From Adhaeribacter aerolatus (GTDB lineage Bacteria > Bacteroidota > Bacteroidia > Cytophagales > Hymenobacteraceae): a stretch of DNA of 64,000 nt. Position numbers and translations under genes: made by a program. Position 1 is the first letter of the stretch. Each line of letters begins with the position of its first letter. Location of the stretch: the NCBI RefSeq assembly GCF_007991635.1, contig NZ_BJYS01000004.1, forward strand, positions 1 through 64,000. The letters are read 5' to 3'. The notes beneath the pieces were generated by a model, which saw only the letters and a program-made list of their open reading frames with translations, did not search any database and was not told the origin of the DNA. Shown here piece after piece: positions 52,311 to 62,396 of the stretch.

Positions 52311-55300
52311 TTATTCCAGCACAATTTTACGTTTCACCGAACCTTGCTGGGTGCGCAAATGCAGCACATAAACGCCTTTATTTAAATTTTGCAGGTTTAA
52401 GCTTTCGGCTACGCGCCCGTTCCGGACCGCCAGGTTTTGCTGATAAACCCGCTGCCCAAGGTTATTATACAAAAACGCTTCGGCGCTTTGCTCCTGGTTT
52501 AAATTGCTTAAATAAATTTGTAAAAACCCTTTGCTAGGATTGGGGTAAACGGCAACTTGCGCACTGCCGGCCAGGGCTAATATTTTATTCTGGGTAAAAT
52601 GAATAAAGAAGCGTTCGTCCGCACCTTGGCTGCCCAGATTAAATGTGTAAACGGGGTTCTGCCGCAAATCCTGCAACAAGCCCGTTTCACGATCTTCCAA
52701 CAGTATAAAGCGATTCGGTTCAAAGTTTAAAAGCTGACTGGCCTCTAAAGTAAAATTGCCGTTCGCTGCTCCAGCTATGCCCAGCGGCACTACTACTTCC
52801 TGGCCGGGTTTCAATTTGCCTAAACCGTTGATTGAAAGATTTGCGTTGTCAGTTTTTGAATAAACCATGGGTATAGCAGGGCTATTGGCCGGCAATTTAT
52901 AGGCATCGTAGCGACTATCAGCCTGGGCCGTGGCGCCTTCTTCAAAGTAAATGATAGCCGCATCTTTTTTATTCCCGGCCGTAATTTGCAAGTGCACCTG
53001 CGGCCGGTTTTCCGATTCAATTTTATTTTTACTTTCCGAAGGATTTACCAACTGATTCTGGTTCAGTGACAGATTAACCATACCTTCCTGTACCCGTACA
53101 AAAAATCCGCGCATGGGCAAAACCAGGTTTGCTTGTGATCCGGTGCTTAAGCCGTTTACATAACTTCCGTAATTTCCGTTGCTATTCAGGGTATACAGTG
53201 CGTGCCCCATCCCCACAGGTATGGTTACTTTACGCCAATCCAGCGCAGATGCGTACGGGTTACCGAGCAAATGCCAGCCACTTTGCGGGCCACTACCGCG
53301 GGTTAATCCGTTTACTTCTACCGCGCCATTTTGAAGGTTACCGGTCAGTGACAGCACTTTGTTTTTGGCTACTTTGGCCCGGATAGCTTTGCCCGGCACT
53401 ATCGCTTCGTTAAAACTGGCAAGTGGCACCCAACCGGATTCAAAAGGAGCGCTGGTTCCGGCAACCCGGCTTTCTTCAAAAATAGTAGCTTCCGTTAAAA
53501 TTTGGTTTTCCGGCACTTCGGGTTGCAGCAGGTGCAGCAGCGAGGCATCGGTAAACGGTGAAGCCAGCATTTCGTAACCCGAATGTTCTTCTGGGCTGCC
53601 CGTAATTAACCGTTGCATGGTTACAGGTCCTTCTACTTTGCCGCCGGCTATACTGGTTACCTGGGTCTCACCGGTAGCATCGGCCAAAAGCGTTAGCGGG
53701 TAGCCCTTGGTATATAATGTACCGTTCAGCGTTAATCTATTTTTAATATTTACCGGACCTGATAGCTCCAGACCAGCCGCTCCTACCTGCAGGTTCTCGA
53801 CCTCCAATATTTTGGTACTACCCAAAGTCTGCCGCTGAATCCCGGTAAAAGTTACCTCGCCGGCTCCGGTTTGTTTTAAAATACCATTGTTCTGCAGGTC
53901 GCCTTTTACCTGCAAGCTACCCTCCTGCACTTCCAGCGTGGCGCCGTCGGCAATCTGAATACTGGCAACCGCCTGGTCCGCCGAAATAACGGGTGAGTAA
54001 AGCGTACCGGCAGGTACTATCACACTGGTAGTGGCATTGGGAACGGCGGCTTCCTGCCAGTTATTTTCTTCTCCCCATTCCGCCGATAACGTACCTACCC
54101 AGGTTCGGTCAAAAGCAGGCGGCTCGGGCACCCCAACGTAACGGGTATCAATGCTGTTAGTTTCAAAAATATTATTTTTAATTTCACCGCTGCTACCCGG
54201 CGTATTACCCCGGCCAAAATATTCATCGGTCAGGTTACTTTGGTCCCCGTCGGTAGATGTTAAGGCCGTGTATGGCAAATGGCCGGCCTGCAACTGAACG
54301 GCTACATCGCAATCCCGGATGGTATTATTAAGCACTTGCATGTTACTACCTTCTACCACAATGCCAAAACCATCGCTGGCGCTGGGTTGCCGGTAACCAA
54401 CTACGGTATTAAGCTTTATTACCACGCCTTCGGGTATATCGGCGTTGGCGGTTGTCCAGTTGCGGCGATATACGGCAATGCCGGCTAAATCGCGCAATTC
54501 GGTAGCCGCAATGGGCACCGTCCGTGCTACCCGGTTGTTCTCCAACACAATACTGCCATCGCCGGTTTCAAGGCCGGTACCGACCGGTAATTTTACCTCA
54601 ATACCAAACCGGCCATTATCGGTGATGGTATTACCCGATATAAGATTAGCTCCGGCCCCCGCCGATAAGCCAACCAGCGACAAGCCCGAATCTTTATTAT
54701 TTTGAATAACGTTGTTCGTAATGGTTACACCCGAAGCGGTTCCATCCTGCAACTCCAGGCCCGACAAGCTATTATTACCGATGGTGCAATCCGAGATAGA
54801 GATATTTTCTTTCCGGCCGTTCCAGATAACAATGCCACGGGTGCTATTGTATTGGGCATCGATGCCCTGCAGCATTACATTCGCAATAGGCCCATTCAGG
54901 TGGATGCCGGCTTCGCCGCTGGAACCACCCAGGTTATGATAAACCTGCACGTGCTGGATGCTTAAATTATTATTACTGCCGCTGCCGTAAATACCGCTAC
55001 CCGAACCGAAATCCTGTACGCGTAAATCTTTAATGGTAATATGGGTTATACCAGCGTCCAGGGTTATGCCTCTACCCGGAAGGGCTGGATTAGCGCCCGT
55101 GATAATGGTATGCAGCGCCGGGTCGGTACCGGCACCGGCTCCTTGCAACGTAATTGATTTGCTAATAGAAGCCTGCTGGTGATACGTACCGGCCGCCAAC
55201 CTAATAATATCGCCCGGGTCAGCTACCCGAACAGCATAATCGATGGTGGCACAAGGACTACCGGCCGGGCAGTTACCGGCATCGGTGCCGCCAACCGCAA

Positions 55301-55394
55301 CGTAACGGTTGGTTTGGGCAGTTGCCCAAAGAGGACTGCCTAAAACTGAAATCAAGAGTAAAACAGGTAAGTAATAAGGTAGATGTATTTTCAT
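52311..55394 (-). CDS. T9SS type A surface protein with right-handed beta-helix
   Basis: The 1027-residue protein has a signal peptide, then an N-terminal DUF1565-type start (GGTDAGNCPAGSPCATIDYAV) and a parallel beta-helix of about residues 50-420 (repeats of NNLSIQHVQVYHNLG, ENISISDCTIGNNSL, GVTITNNVIQNNKDSG). Later domains are beta-sandwich, and the C-terminal 80 residues (VAVYPNPSKGFLQIYLSN, LYNNLGQRVYQQ, NLNKGVYVLHLRTQQGSVKRKIVLE) are the T9SS type A sorting domain. It is exported to the surface and probably binds or cleaves polysaccharide. The catalytic residues of a lyase cannot be pinned down. Confidence 0.88.
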   Translation of the reverse strand: MKIHLPYYLPVLLLISVLGSPLWATAQTNRYVAVGGTDAGNCPAGSPCATIDYAVRVADPGDIIRLAAGTYHQQASISKSITLQGAGAGTDPALHTIITGANPALPGRGITLDAGITHITIKDLRVQDFGSGSGIYGSGSNNNLSIQHVQVYHNLGGSSGEAGIHLNGPIANVMLQGIDAQYNSTRGIVIWNGRKENISISDCTIGNNSLSGLELQDGTASGVTITNNVIQNNKDSGLSLVGLSAGAGANLISGNTITDNGRFGIEVKLPVGTGLETGDGSIVLENNRVARTVPIAATELRDLAGIAVYRRNWTTANADIPEGVVIKLNTVVGYRQPSASDGFGIVVEGSNMQVLNNTIRDCDVAVQLQAGHLPYTALTSTDGDQSNLTDEYFGRGNTPGSSGEIKNNIFETNSIDTRYVGVPEPPAFDRTWVGTLSAEWGEENNWQEAAVPNATTSVIVPAGTLYSPVISADQAVASIQIADGATLEVQEGSLQVKGDLQNNGILKQTGAGEVTFTGIQRQTLGSTKILEVENLQVGAAGLELSGPVNIKNRLTLNGTLYTKGYPLTLLADATGETQVTSIAGGKVEGPVTMQRLITGSPEEHSGYEMLASPFTDASLLHLLQPEVPENQILTEATIFEESRVAGTSAPFESGWVPLASFNEAIVPGKAIRAKVAKNKVLSLTGNLQNGAVEVNGLTRGSGPQSGWHLLGNPYASALDWRKVTIPVGMGHALYTLNSNGNYGSYVNGLSTGSQANLVLPMRGFFVRVQEGMVNLSLNQNQLVNPSESKNKIESENRPQVHLQITAGNKKDAAIIYFEEGATAQADSRYDAYKLPANSPAIPMVYSKTDNANLSINGLGKLKPGQEVVVPLGIAGAANGNFTLEASQLLNFEPNRFILLEDRETGLLQDLRQNPVYTFNLGSQGADERFFIHFTQNKILALAGSAQVAVYPNPSKGFLQIYLSNLNQEQSAEAFLYNNLGQRVYQQNLAVRNGRVAESLNLQNLNKGVYVLHLRTQQGSVKRKIVLE

Positions 55395-56084
55395 ACAAAT
55401 TGGGCTAAAACTTTAAAACTAATAATATGATTTTACAGATATACTTTCGCTAGAACTTGGAACACACTGCATCTTTCAGCTATAAATATATTATAATTTT
55501 TCCGCTATAATATAGTTTAGCTAAAATATTATTTTTGTTTATTTTCGAGATTATCTAAATGCATGAAAATATTATTTTAACAACATTACATAAATAATAA
55601 ACACCTTAAAATATAAAACAATATAACTATTTCGAATAATCAATTTTGTCAAAAACTATTCAGGAGTATGTTTAAAGATATTCGCTATATATTTTAATCC
55701 GTATTAAAAACATATTCACCTCCAACAAACATAATAGAAGATTATAATTTTTCATTATTAATCTTTATCAATATTAAACAACATCATTATTACTTTTAAA
55801 ACATTACCACCACCAATTATTTGCATTAATTCTATCAACTCCTACAATAAATATCACCTTTATATTTCTAGTATATTATCAAATTAACAATAATATTGAG
55901 ATTAGTTTATTCATTTCAAAGACTCCGGAATGCTGATTTCCTTTTATTATTTTATTTATCCGGCTCTCATCTTTTTCTAGAAGCTTCTTTATACCTGATA
56001 TTTATATTCATCAAACACTAAGAATAATCCGGCAATAATCTTAACTTAAATCCTTTATACCCAATGACTTAATTAGAAACTGAT
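55395..56084. other. AT-rich intergenic region
   Basis: About 690 bases, strongly AT-rich, separate the divergent T9SS and DUF1624 genes. I see no gene, hairpin terminator or tandem repeat. It probably holds both promoters and could bind a nucleoid-associated silencer, since it is far below the window's usual GC. Confidence 0.5.
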
Positions 56085-57308
56085 ATGATTACTGCAAGCC
56101 TTAAAAAATCAACACTGGCGGCCCCGGTAACTGGGCTGGAAAACGCCACCCGAATTAGTTCTATTGATTTTTTGCGGGGGCTGGTTATGGTAATTATGGT
56201 CCTGGATCATGTGCGAGCCTTCTTTCATGTAGATGCTCATATTCAGGACCCGATGAATATGGACACTACTACCCCAGCCTTATTTTTTACGCGTTGGATA
56301 ACCCACTTTTGTGCCCCAACCTTCGTGTTTATATCGGGTATTTCAGCGTATAAAGCCGGGGAAAAGAGCCGTTCTACCAAAGAGCTTTCTTTGTTTTTAT
56401 TATCGCGGGGCCTTTGGCTTATGTTCCTTGAAATTACCATAATCACCTTTGGCTTGACGTTTGATATTTATTACCGCATGTTTGTTTTGCAGGTAATTTG
56501 GGCCATTGGTGTAAGCATGGTGGTGTTAGCGGGCCTGGTATTTTTGCCACGGGCAGCTATTCTTACCTTCGGCGTACTGCTGGTAATCGGTCATAATCTC
56601 CTCGACTCTGTTCAAGTAACGACAGCACCTCTCAACTATTTGTGGTCGGCCCTGCACGTACCCGGTATGTTACATCCGGACCCGGATTTTATGGTTTTTC
56701 TGGTGTACCCGGTTTTGCCCTGGATAGGATTAATGGCACTTGGTTTTTATGCCGGCAAATTATACCAGTTTGGATTTGATGCAAGGCTACGCCGGAGAAT
56801 ATTGATAATGGCGGGACTTGGTTGTATGGCGCTTTTTTTATTGTTAAGGTTTACCCAGGCTTACGGCGATAACCAGGAGTTTGAGTCCCAATCCGCTATC
56901 TGGAAATCTGTTTACGATTTTTTAAACACCACCAAATACCCGCCCTCGTTCCATTTCTTACTGATGACGCTTGGTCCGGCTTTGTTGCTCCTCGCCCTTT
57001 CAGAGAACTTTCGTTTTAAGGTCGCTGTGGTGCTGGTAACCATTGGGCGCGTACCTTTATTCTTTTACGTGCTGCATATTTATCTTATTCATGCGCTGGC
57101 CTATTTCACAGCTTTAGCTTCAGGCTACACGTGGCACGATATTCAAACTTCTCAAAACTTTGGCTCTTTGCCGGCTGGGTTTGGTTATAGCCTGGGTTCT
57201 GTTTATGTTTTCTGGGCGCTGGTGCTTTTGCTGCTGTACCCGCTATGCAAATGGTTCGCGAAGTATAAAGCCCGGCACCGGAATAACCCCTTCCTGAGTT
57301 ATTTGTAG
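56085..57308 (+). CDS. DUF1624 / heparan-alpha-glucosaminide acetyltransferase-like membrane protein
   Basis: The 407-residue protein begins with the family pattern RISSIDFLRGLVMVIMVLDHVRAFFHV, in which the D and H of LDH lie in the first membrane helix, and has about ten membrane segments. The later PAGFGYSLGSVYVFWALVLLLLYPLCKWF is the last pair. Members move acyl groups across the inner membrane onto sugars. The substrate here is not inferable. It is a single gene behind the AT-rich region. Confidence 0.85.
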   Translation: MITASLKKSTLAAPVTGLENATRISSIDFLRGLVMVIMVLDHVRAFFHVDAHIQDPMNMDTTTPALFFTRWITHFCAPTFVFISGISAYKAGEKSRSTKELSLFLLSRGLWLMFLEITIITFGLTFDIYYRMFVLQVIWAIGVSMVVLAGLVFLPRAAILTFGVLLVIGHNLLDSVQVTTAPLNYLWSALHVPGMLHPDPDFMVFLVYPVLPWIGLMALGFYAGKLYQFGFDARLRRRILIMAGLGCMALFLLLRFTQAYGDNQEFESQSAIWKSVYDFLNTTKYPPSFHFLLMTLGPALLLLALSENFRFKVAVVLVTIGRVPLFFYVLHIYLIHALAYFTALASGYTWHDIQTSQNFGSLPAGFGYSLGSVYVFWALVLLLLYPLCKWFAKYKARHRNNPFLSYL

Positions 57309-57503
57309 CGTATTAATACCACCTCGTAAATATTGGTTCCCATAGAAATCCAGCATTGGCTTAAGCTATAATAGGAAGAAAGTATAAAATTTAATAATTA
57401 AGGAAACAAAATTACTTTGGTATACTAACCAAGGCAAAATACTTTATTCCAATATCTTACATACTTAAAACTTATTACTTAAAATTTTCTACGTGCTTAG
57501 TAG

Positions 57504-57848
57504 TTATAAAAGCTCCCTGGCCGGGTCCCAGAAAAGCTTATCAAAATCTACCACCCGGTCGTCTTTGATTTGAATACCTTCATTTTCCAGGCTCTCCTGC
57601 ATGGCCGTAGGGGTGGCAAAATGTTGCTTACCCGTTAATAAGCCATTACGGTTTACCACGCGGTAAGCCGGCACATTAATATTATGCTGGTGCGAGCTTA
57701 TCAGGGCCCAACCCACCATCCGGGCCGAACCTTTGCTGCCCAGGTAAGCTGCAATTGCCCCGTAAGAAGTTACCCGGCCAGGCGGCACGAGTTTTACCAC
57801 TTCAAAAACATTCTCGAAAAAACTGTAATCTTCTTTTCCGGCTGGCAT
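57504..57848 (-). CDS. Alkyltransferase-like (MGMT family) protein lacking the acceptor cysteine
   Basis: The ATG at 57848 gives 114 residues, which fits family length; the open frame from 57923 would run through the terminator at 57881-57921. FFENVFEVVKLVPPGRVTSYGAIAAYLGSKGSARMVGWALISSH is the MGMT DNA-binding region with the arginine finger. The active motif PCHRV is replaced by PAYRVVNRNG, so the alkyl-accepting Cys is missing. Such alkyltransferase-like proteins bind O6-alkylguanine and flag it for nucleotide excision repair. Confidence 0.85.
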   Translation of the reverse strand: MPAGKEDYSFFENVFEVVKLVPPGRVTSYGAIAAYLGSKGSARMVGWALISSHQHNINVPAYRVVNRNGLLTGKQHFATPTAMQESLENEGIQIKDDRVVDFDKLFWDPARELL

Positions 57849-57880
57849 AGACGAAATAATTTGCGTGAAAGTACAAACCG

Positions 57881-57921
57881 TAAAATAAAAAGGCCAGGCT
57901 TCTCCGCGAAAACCTGGCCTC
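57881..57921 (-). terminator. Terminator of the RND efflux operon
   Basis: AGGCCAGG and CCTGGCCT pair around a 14-base loop nine bases after the TolC-like stop codon. The plus-strand A-rich 57881-57890 gives the U-tract on the minus strand. Confidence 0.82.
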
Positions 57922-57929
57922 ATTTCATT

Positions 57930-59246
57930 TTATAAATTGATATTTCCGGCTATTTCTTTTAAGGAAATTTCGGCCAGCTTGGCCTGGTACATCGCGTTGC
58001 TTAAGCGCACCTGGGCCGCCACCAGGTTTAACTGGGCTTCGCGGAGTTCGATGGGCGCAATACTACCCAACCGGAATTTCTCCAGGGTAATATCCAGGTT
58101 TTGCTGGGCAATTTGCTGGTTGCGGGTTTCCATTTTCAACAACGACAAGTTAGTGTTATACGTCTGGAAAGCGCCCGCTAACTGCGCTTTTATACTCTGA
58201 TTTATTTTACCCAGGTTTAGCTGGGCATTATCGATATTTATTTCGGCGTTCTGTTCGTTGCGGCGTTGTAAAAATCCATTAAAAATATTTACCGAGGCAG
58301 TAACGCCGTAGGTAAAGCCGCGCCCGGTATTTTGGGTAGCAAAGCCCAGGGCTGTCTGCGACTGGTTGAAATTGTAACCTGTATTTAAGCCTATCCGGGG
58401 AAAGCGATTGGCCCGCACCTGCTTTAGATCCAGTTCGGCAATGCGACGGCTTACCAGGGCAGCCTGCAACGCAGGGTTTTGCTGCAAAGCCCGCTCCGAC
58501 ATCTCGGCCAAGGTCAGATTATTATCAATAATTACTGTATCGGCCACTTTAAACAGCGCATTTACATCCCGCGCCAGCAGTTCATTCAGGGCAATCTGGG
58601 TATTGCGGTACAGATCCTGTTGCCGCAGGTAATTGGTGGTATCGGTGTTTAAATCTACCTGGGCATTCAGCACTTCCAGCCGCGCTGCTTTACCTATAAC
58701 AAAACGGTTCTGGGCAGTTTTAATCCGGAACCGGGAAATATCAATTGCCTTTAAATTAGCTTCCAACTGCTGCTGCTGTTGCACCAGGGCAAAGTAATTC
58801 GTAATCACATCGGCTACCCGGGCCAGAACTGTTAACTGCAGATTAGCTTCGCCGAGTTTTTGAAATTCCTGTAAGCGATCATAGCGGGCAAACATACCAA
58901 AGCCGTCAAATACCGTCCAGGTTAGTCCCACTCCGTAATTCAGGTTAGAACTCCGGGCATTATTTCTTTCCTGCACTTCGCCATCGGCTCTAACCTGCCG
59001 GCTGTTCTGAATACTGTTGTTATTCGTTAAGTTTCCGGTTACCGCCGGCAATATTCCGGCATTGGCCAGATTTACATTGTTCTTATCTATTCTGAGATCA
59101 TTATTCGATAATTTGATATCATAATTATTTTCCAGGGCAATTTTAACGGCATCTTCCAGGGTTAAGAGCTCCTGGGCCTGACTTTTATTAACCAAAACAC
59201 TGGTTAATAAAAGCAGGCTGAACAGGAAAGCAAACTTTTGCTTCAT
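57930..59246 (-). CDS. TolC-family outer-membrane efflux protein
   Basis: The 438-residue protein has a signal peptide and two copies of the OEP helical/barrel unit (TLEDAVKIALENNYDIKLSNNDLRIDKNNV, then LTLAEMSERALQQNPALQAALVSRRIAEL). The pattern LEKFRLGSIAPIELREAQLNLVAAQVRL at the end is typical. It is the last gene of the three-gene RND operon, 14 bp after the pump gene. It forms the outer-membrane channel. Confidence 0.93.
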   Translation of the reverse strand: MKQKFAFLFSLLLLTSVLVNKSQAQELLTLEDAVKIALENNYDIKLSNNDLRIDKNNVNLANAGILPAVTGNLTNNNSIQNSRQVRADGEVQERNNARSSNLNYGVGLTWTVFDGFGMFARYDRLQEFQKLGEANLQLTVLARVADVITNYFALVQQQQQLEANLKAIDISRFRIKTAQNRFVIGKAARLEVLNAQVDLNTDTTNYLRQQDLYRNTQIALNELLARDVNALFKVADTVIIDNNLTLAEMSERALQQNPALQAALVSRRIAELDLKQVRANRFPRIGLNTGYNFNQSQTALGFATQNTGRGFTYGVTASVNIFNGFLQRRNEQNAEINIDNAQLNLGKINQSIKAQLAGAFQTYNTNLSLLKMETRNQQIAQQNLDITLEKFRLGSIAPIELREAQLNLVAAQVRLSNAMYQAKLAEISLKEIAGNINL

Positions 59247-59260
59247 AAATAAAAACAGGT

Positions 59261-62200
59261 TTAACTGGTTTGTAATTCTTTCTGGGTAACGTGCTTCGGG
59301 CTTTCCTTTTCCAGTTCCTCCAGGTTATCAAATTCCGGATGGTGCGTACGCTTCCTTGACCACATGGCATATACCGCCGGAATAACAAAAAGCGTCAGAA
59401 CAAGAGAGAACATGGTGCCACCCACAATAACTACCCCCATACCAATTCTGCTCTGGGCGGCCGCTCCCAAGGCCAGGGCAATGGGCAACGCACCCAAGGC
59501 AATAGCTAAACTGGTCATCAGAATAGGACGCAGCCGGGCTTCTGCCGCTTCCACAATGGCCTCGGCTTTAGGTCTCCCTTCTTCGCGTAGCTGGTTGGCA
59601 AACTCCACAATCAGGATACCGTTTTTAGTAACCAACCCGATAAGCATAATGGTACCAATCTGGCTGAATATATTCCAGGTTTGGCCAAATAACCACAACG
59701 AGAGCATGGCTCCGGCCACCGCCATCGGTACGGTTAAAATAATAATTAAAGGGTCCACAAAACTTTCGAACTGGGCGGCCAGAATCAGGTAAATGAGCAG
59801 GAGCGCCAGACCAAAGGCAAACATGGTGTTGGAACCACTCTCTACGAAGTCGCGCGACTCGCCCGCTAAATCGGTGGTAAAGGTATCGTCGAGTACTTTA
59901 TCAGCAATCCGGTTCATGGCGTCAATACCGTCGCCGATGCTTTTGCCCGGCGCCAAACCAGCCGATATAGTAGCTGCCATATAACGGTTGTTGTGGTATA
60001 ACTGCGGCGGGCTGCTGCGCTCGCTGATGGTTACCAGGTTATCTAACTGAATAAGCTGGCCACTGGTGCTACGCACGTACAGCGATGATAAATCCAAGGG
60101 GTCGTTGCGGTCTACTTCTTCAAACTGGCCAATTACCTGGTATTGCCGCCCGTTCATCAGGAAATAACCAAAGCGCTGCCCGCTCAAAGATAATTGCAGG
60201 GTTTGTGCTACGTCTAATACCGACACGCCTAAAGTTTGCGCCCTCTCGCGATCGATAGAAATATTAATCTCTGGTTTATTAAATTTCAGGTTAACGTCGG
60301 GGTTCGTAAAAGTAGGATCCTGCATGGCTTCTTCCAGGAACACCGGCACTTTTTCTTCCAGCTTCTGAAAATTCTGGGCCTGGATAACAAACTGGATGGG
60401 CTGGCCGCCGCGCCGGTTAACCGATATAGTAGGTTGCTGGTTTACCATCGTACGAGCTTCGGGATAGCGCCGGGTAAGTTTGGTGATATGGTCGGATACT
60501 TCCTTCTGCGAGCGTTCCCGCTCATCGGGCGGCACCAGGCTCATAATCATCATACCGCTGTTCACCGATCCGGAACCACCAAAGCCAGGAGAGGTAATCA
60601 CCAGGTTTACTTTCTTTTCCGGGATTGAATCGTTTATTAATTCGGTTAACTCATCCATAAACCGCGACATATATTCGTAGCTGGCTCCCTCGGGAGCCGT
60701 AGACTGCACCCTTAAGGCACTGCGGTCGTCGTACGGGGCCGTTTCTTTTTGCAGGATAGAGTAAAACAAACCAATTAAACCAATACAAACCAGCAGAATC
60801 GGAAAGCTTAACCATTTCCGTTTCATAAAGCTTTTCAGCGACTCGGCGTAGCCGCTGTTCATCTTCTGGAAATAAGGCTCGGTTACTTCGTAGAACCGGG
60901 ACTTTTTGTGCGTACCGCTTTTCATGAGGTAAGCGTTAAGCATGGGAGTAAGCGTTAAAGACACAAAAGCCGAAATAAGTACGGCGGCGCCAATTACCAC
61001 CCCAAACTCCCGGAACAACCGCCCTACGAAACCTTCCAGGAAAATTACCGGCAAAAACACTGCAGCCAGGGTAATAGAAATGGAAATTACTGCATAAAAT
61101 ATTTCGTTGGCCCCTTTTACTGCTGCCTCTATCGGCGACATCCCTTCTTCTACCTTTTTAAAGATGTTTTCGGTAACTACAATACCATCGTCTACCACCA
61201 AACCCGTAGCCAGCACGATGGCGAGTAACGTAAGCACGTTTATGGAGAAGCCGGCCAGGTACATGATAAAGAAAGTGGCTATTAAGGACACCGGAATATC
61301 TATTAATGGCCGGAAAGCAATACTCCAATCGCGGAAGAATAAATAAATAATAAGTATTACCAGAACCAGCGCAATGGCAATGGTTTCAGCCACTTCCAAA
61401 ACCGATTGCTTGATAAAAAGAGAACTATCGGAGGCTACTTCCAATTTCAAATCTTCGGGCAGGTCTTTCCGGATTTGGTCGAGTTCTTTGTAAAAAGCCT
61501 CGGCAATTTCCAGGTAATTGGTTCCGGGTTGTGGCGTTATGGCTAAACCCACCATTGGTTTACCCGATTCTGTCATGCGGGTCTCCAGGTTCTCCGGCCC
61601 CAAAGTAGCCGTACCTACATCGCTGAAACGAATAATATTTTCGCCTTCGGTTTTAACAATTAAATTATTAAACTGCTCTTCGTTCGTAAGATTACCCAGG
61701 GTTCTTACACTAAGTTCGGTAGCGGCACCGGTTACTTTACCCGAAGGTAACTCTACGTTTTCCCGGTTCAGAGCCGCCCGAATGTCGCCTACAGTCAGGC
61801 CATATGCGGCCAGTTTGGCGGGGTCGAGCCACAGGCGCATGGCATACCTTTTCTGGCCGTAAATCCGGATGCTGCTGACGCCCGGCAAAGTTTCTAATCG
61901 CTGCGAAACTACGTTCTCGGCGAAATCGCTTAACTCTAACTGGCTCCGGATATCGCTGTGGAGAGTGGTTACAATAATCGGGTCCGAGTCGGCATCGGCT
62001 TTGGAAACTACCGGGGGCGAATCCAGGTCTTCGGGTAAGCTTCTTTGGGCCTGCGAAACTTTATCACGCACGTCGTTGGCCGCTTCTTCCAAATCTTTAT
62101 CCAGGTTAAACTCAATATTTATGTTACTGGAACCCTGGTTGCTAGTAGAGGTAATATTCCGGATACCATCTATGGCATTAATGGCTTTTTCCAGCGGTTC

Positions 62201-62392
62201 GGTTATCTGCGATTCTATAATATCGGAGTTGGCGCCGGCATAACTGGTGCGCACCGAAACCATAGCCGGGTCGATGGACGGATATTCCCGGATACCTAAG
62301 AAGGTGTACCCGATAACGCCGAACAAAATCAGCATTAGGTTAATTACAATCGTAAAAACCGGCCGCCGGATACTGGTGGTTGATAAACTCAT
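59261..62392 (-). CDS. RND-family efflux pump permease (HAE1/AcrB-type)
   Basis: The 1043-residue protein has the standard RND layout: TM1 at about 12-30, the periplasmic porter domain, a first block of TM helices with LATGLVVDDGIVVTENIFKKVEEG carrying the proton-relay Asp pair, the second porter domain, and a final TM block with IGLVTKNGILIVEFANQLREEGR. The length is that of drug-type RND pumps. It forms a tripartite complex with the adaptor (five bases upstream) and the TolC-like protein. Substrates cannot be read from the sequence. Confidence 0.95.
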   Translation of the reverse strand: MSLSTTSIRRPVFTIVINLMLILFGVIGYTFLGIREYPSIDPAMVSVRTSYAGANSDIIESQITEPLEKAINAIDGIRNITSTSNQGSSNINIEFNLDKDLEEAANDVRDKVSQAQRSLPEDLDSPPVVSKADADSDPIIVTTLHSDIRSQLELSDFAENVVSQRLETLPGVSSIRIYGQKRYAMRLWLDPAKLAAYGLTVGDIRAALNRENVELPSGKVTGAATELSVRTLGNLTNEEQFNNLIVKTEGENIIRFSDVGTATLGPENLETRMTESGKPMVGLAITPQPGTNYLEIAEAFYKELDQIRKDLPEDLKLEVASDSSLFIKQSVLEVAETIAIALVLVILIIYLFFRDWSIAFRPLIDIPVSLIATFFIMYLAGFSINVLTLLAIVLATGLVVDDGIVVTENIFKKVEEGMSPIEAAVKGANEIFYAVISISITLAAVFLPVIFLEGFVGRLFREFGVVIGAAVLISAFVSLTLTPMLNAYLMKSGTHKKSRFYEVTEPYFQKMNSGYAESLKSFMKRKWLSFPILLVCIGLIGLFYSILQKETAPYDDRSALRVQSTAPEGASYEYMSRFMDELTELINDSIPEKKVNLVITSPGFGGSGSVNSGMMIMSLVPPDERERSQKEVSDHITKLTRRYPEARTMVNQQPTISVNRRGGQPIQFVIQAQNFQKLEEKVPVFLEEAMQDPTFTNPDVNLKFNKPEINISIDRERAQTLGVSVLDVAQTLQLSLSGQRFGYFLMNGRQYQVIGQFEEVDRNDPLDLSSLYVRSTSGQLIQLDNLVTISERSSPPQLYHNNRYMAATISAGLAPGKSIGDGIDAMNRIADKVLDDTFTTDLAGESRDFVESGSNTMFAFGLALLLIYLILAAQFESFVDPLIIILTVPMAVAGAMLSLWLFGQTWNIFSQIGTIMLIGLVTKNGILIVEFANQLREEGRPKAEAIVEAAEARLRPILMTSLAIALGALPIALALGAAAQSRIGMGVVIVGGTMFSLVLTLFVIPAVYAMWSRKRTHHPEFDNLEELEKESPKHVTQKELQTS

Positions 62393-62396
62393 ATGC

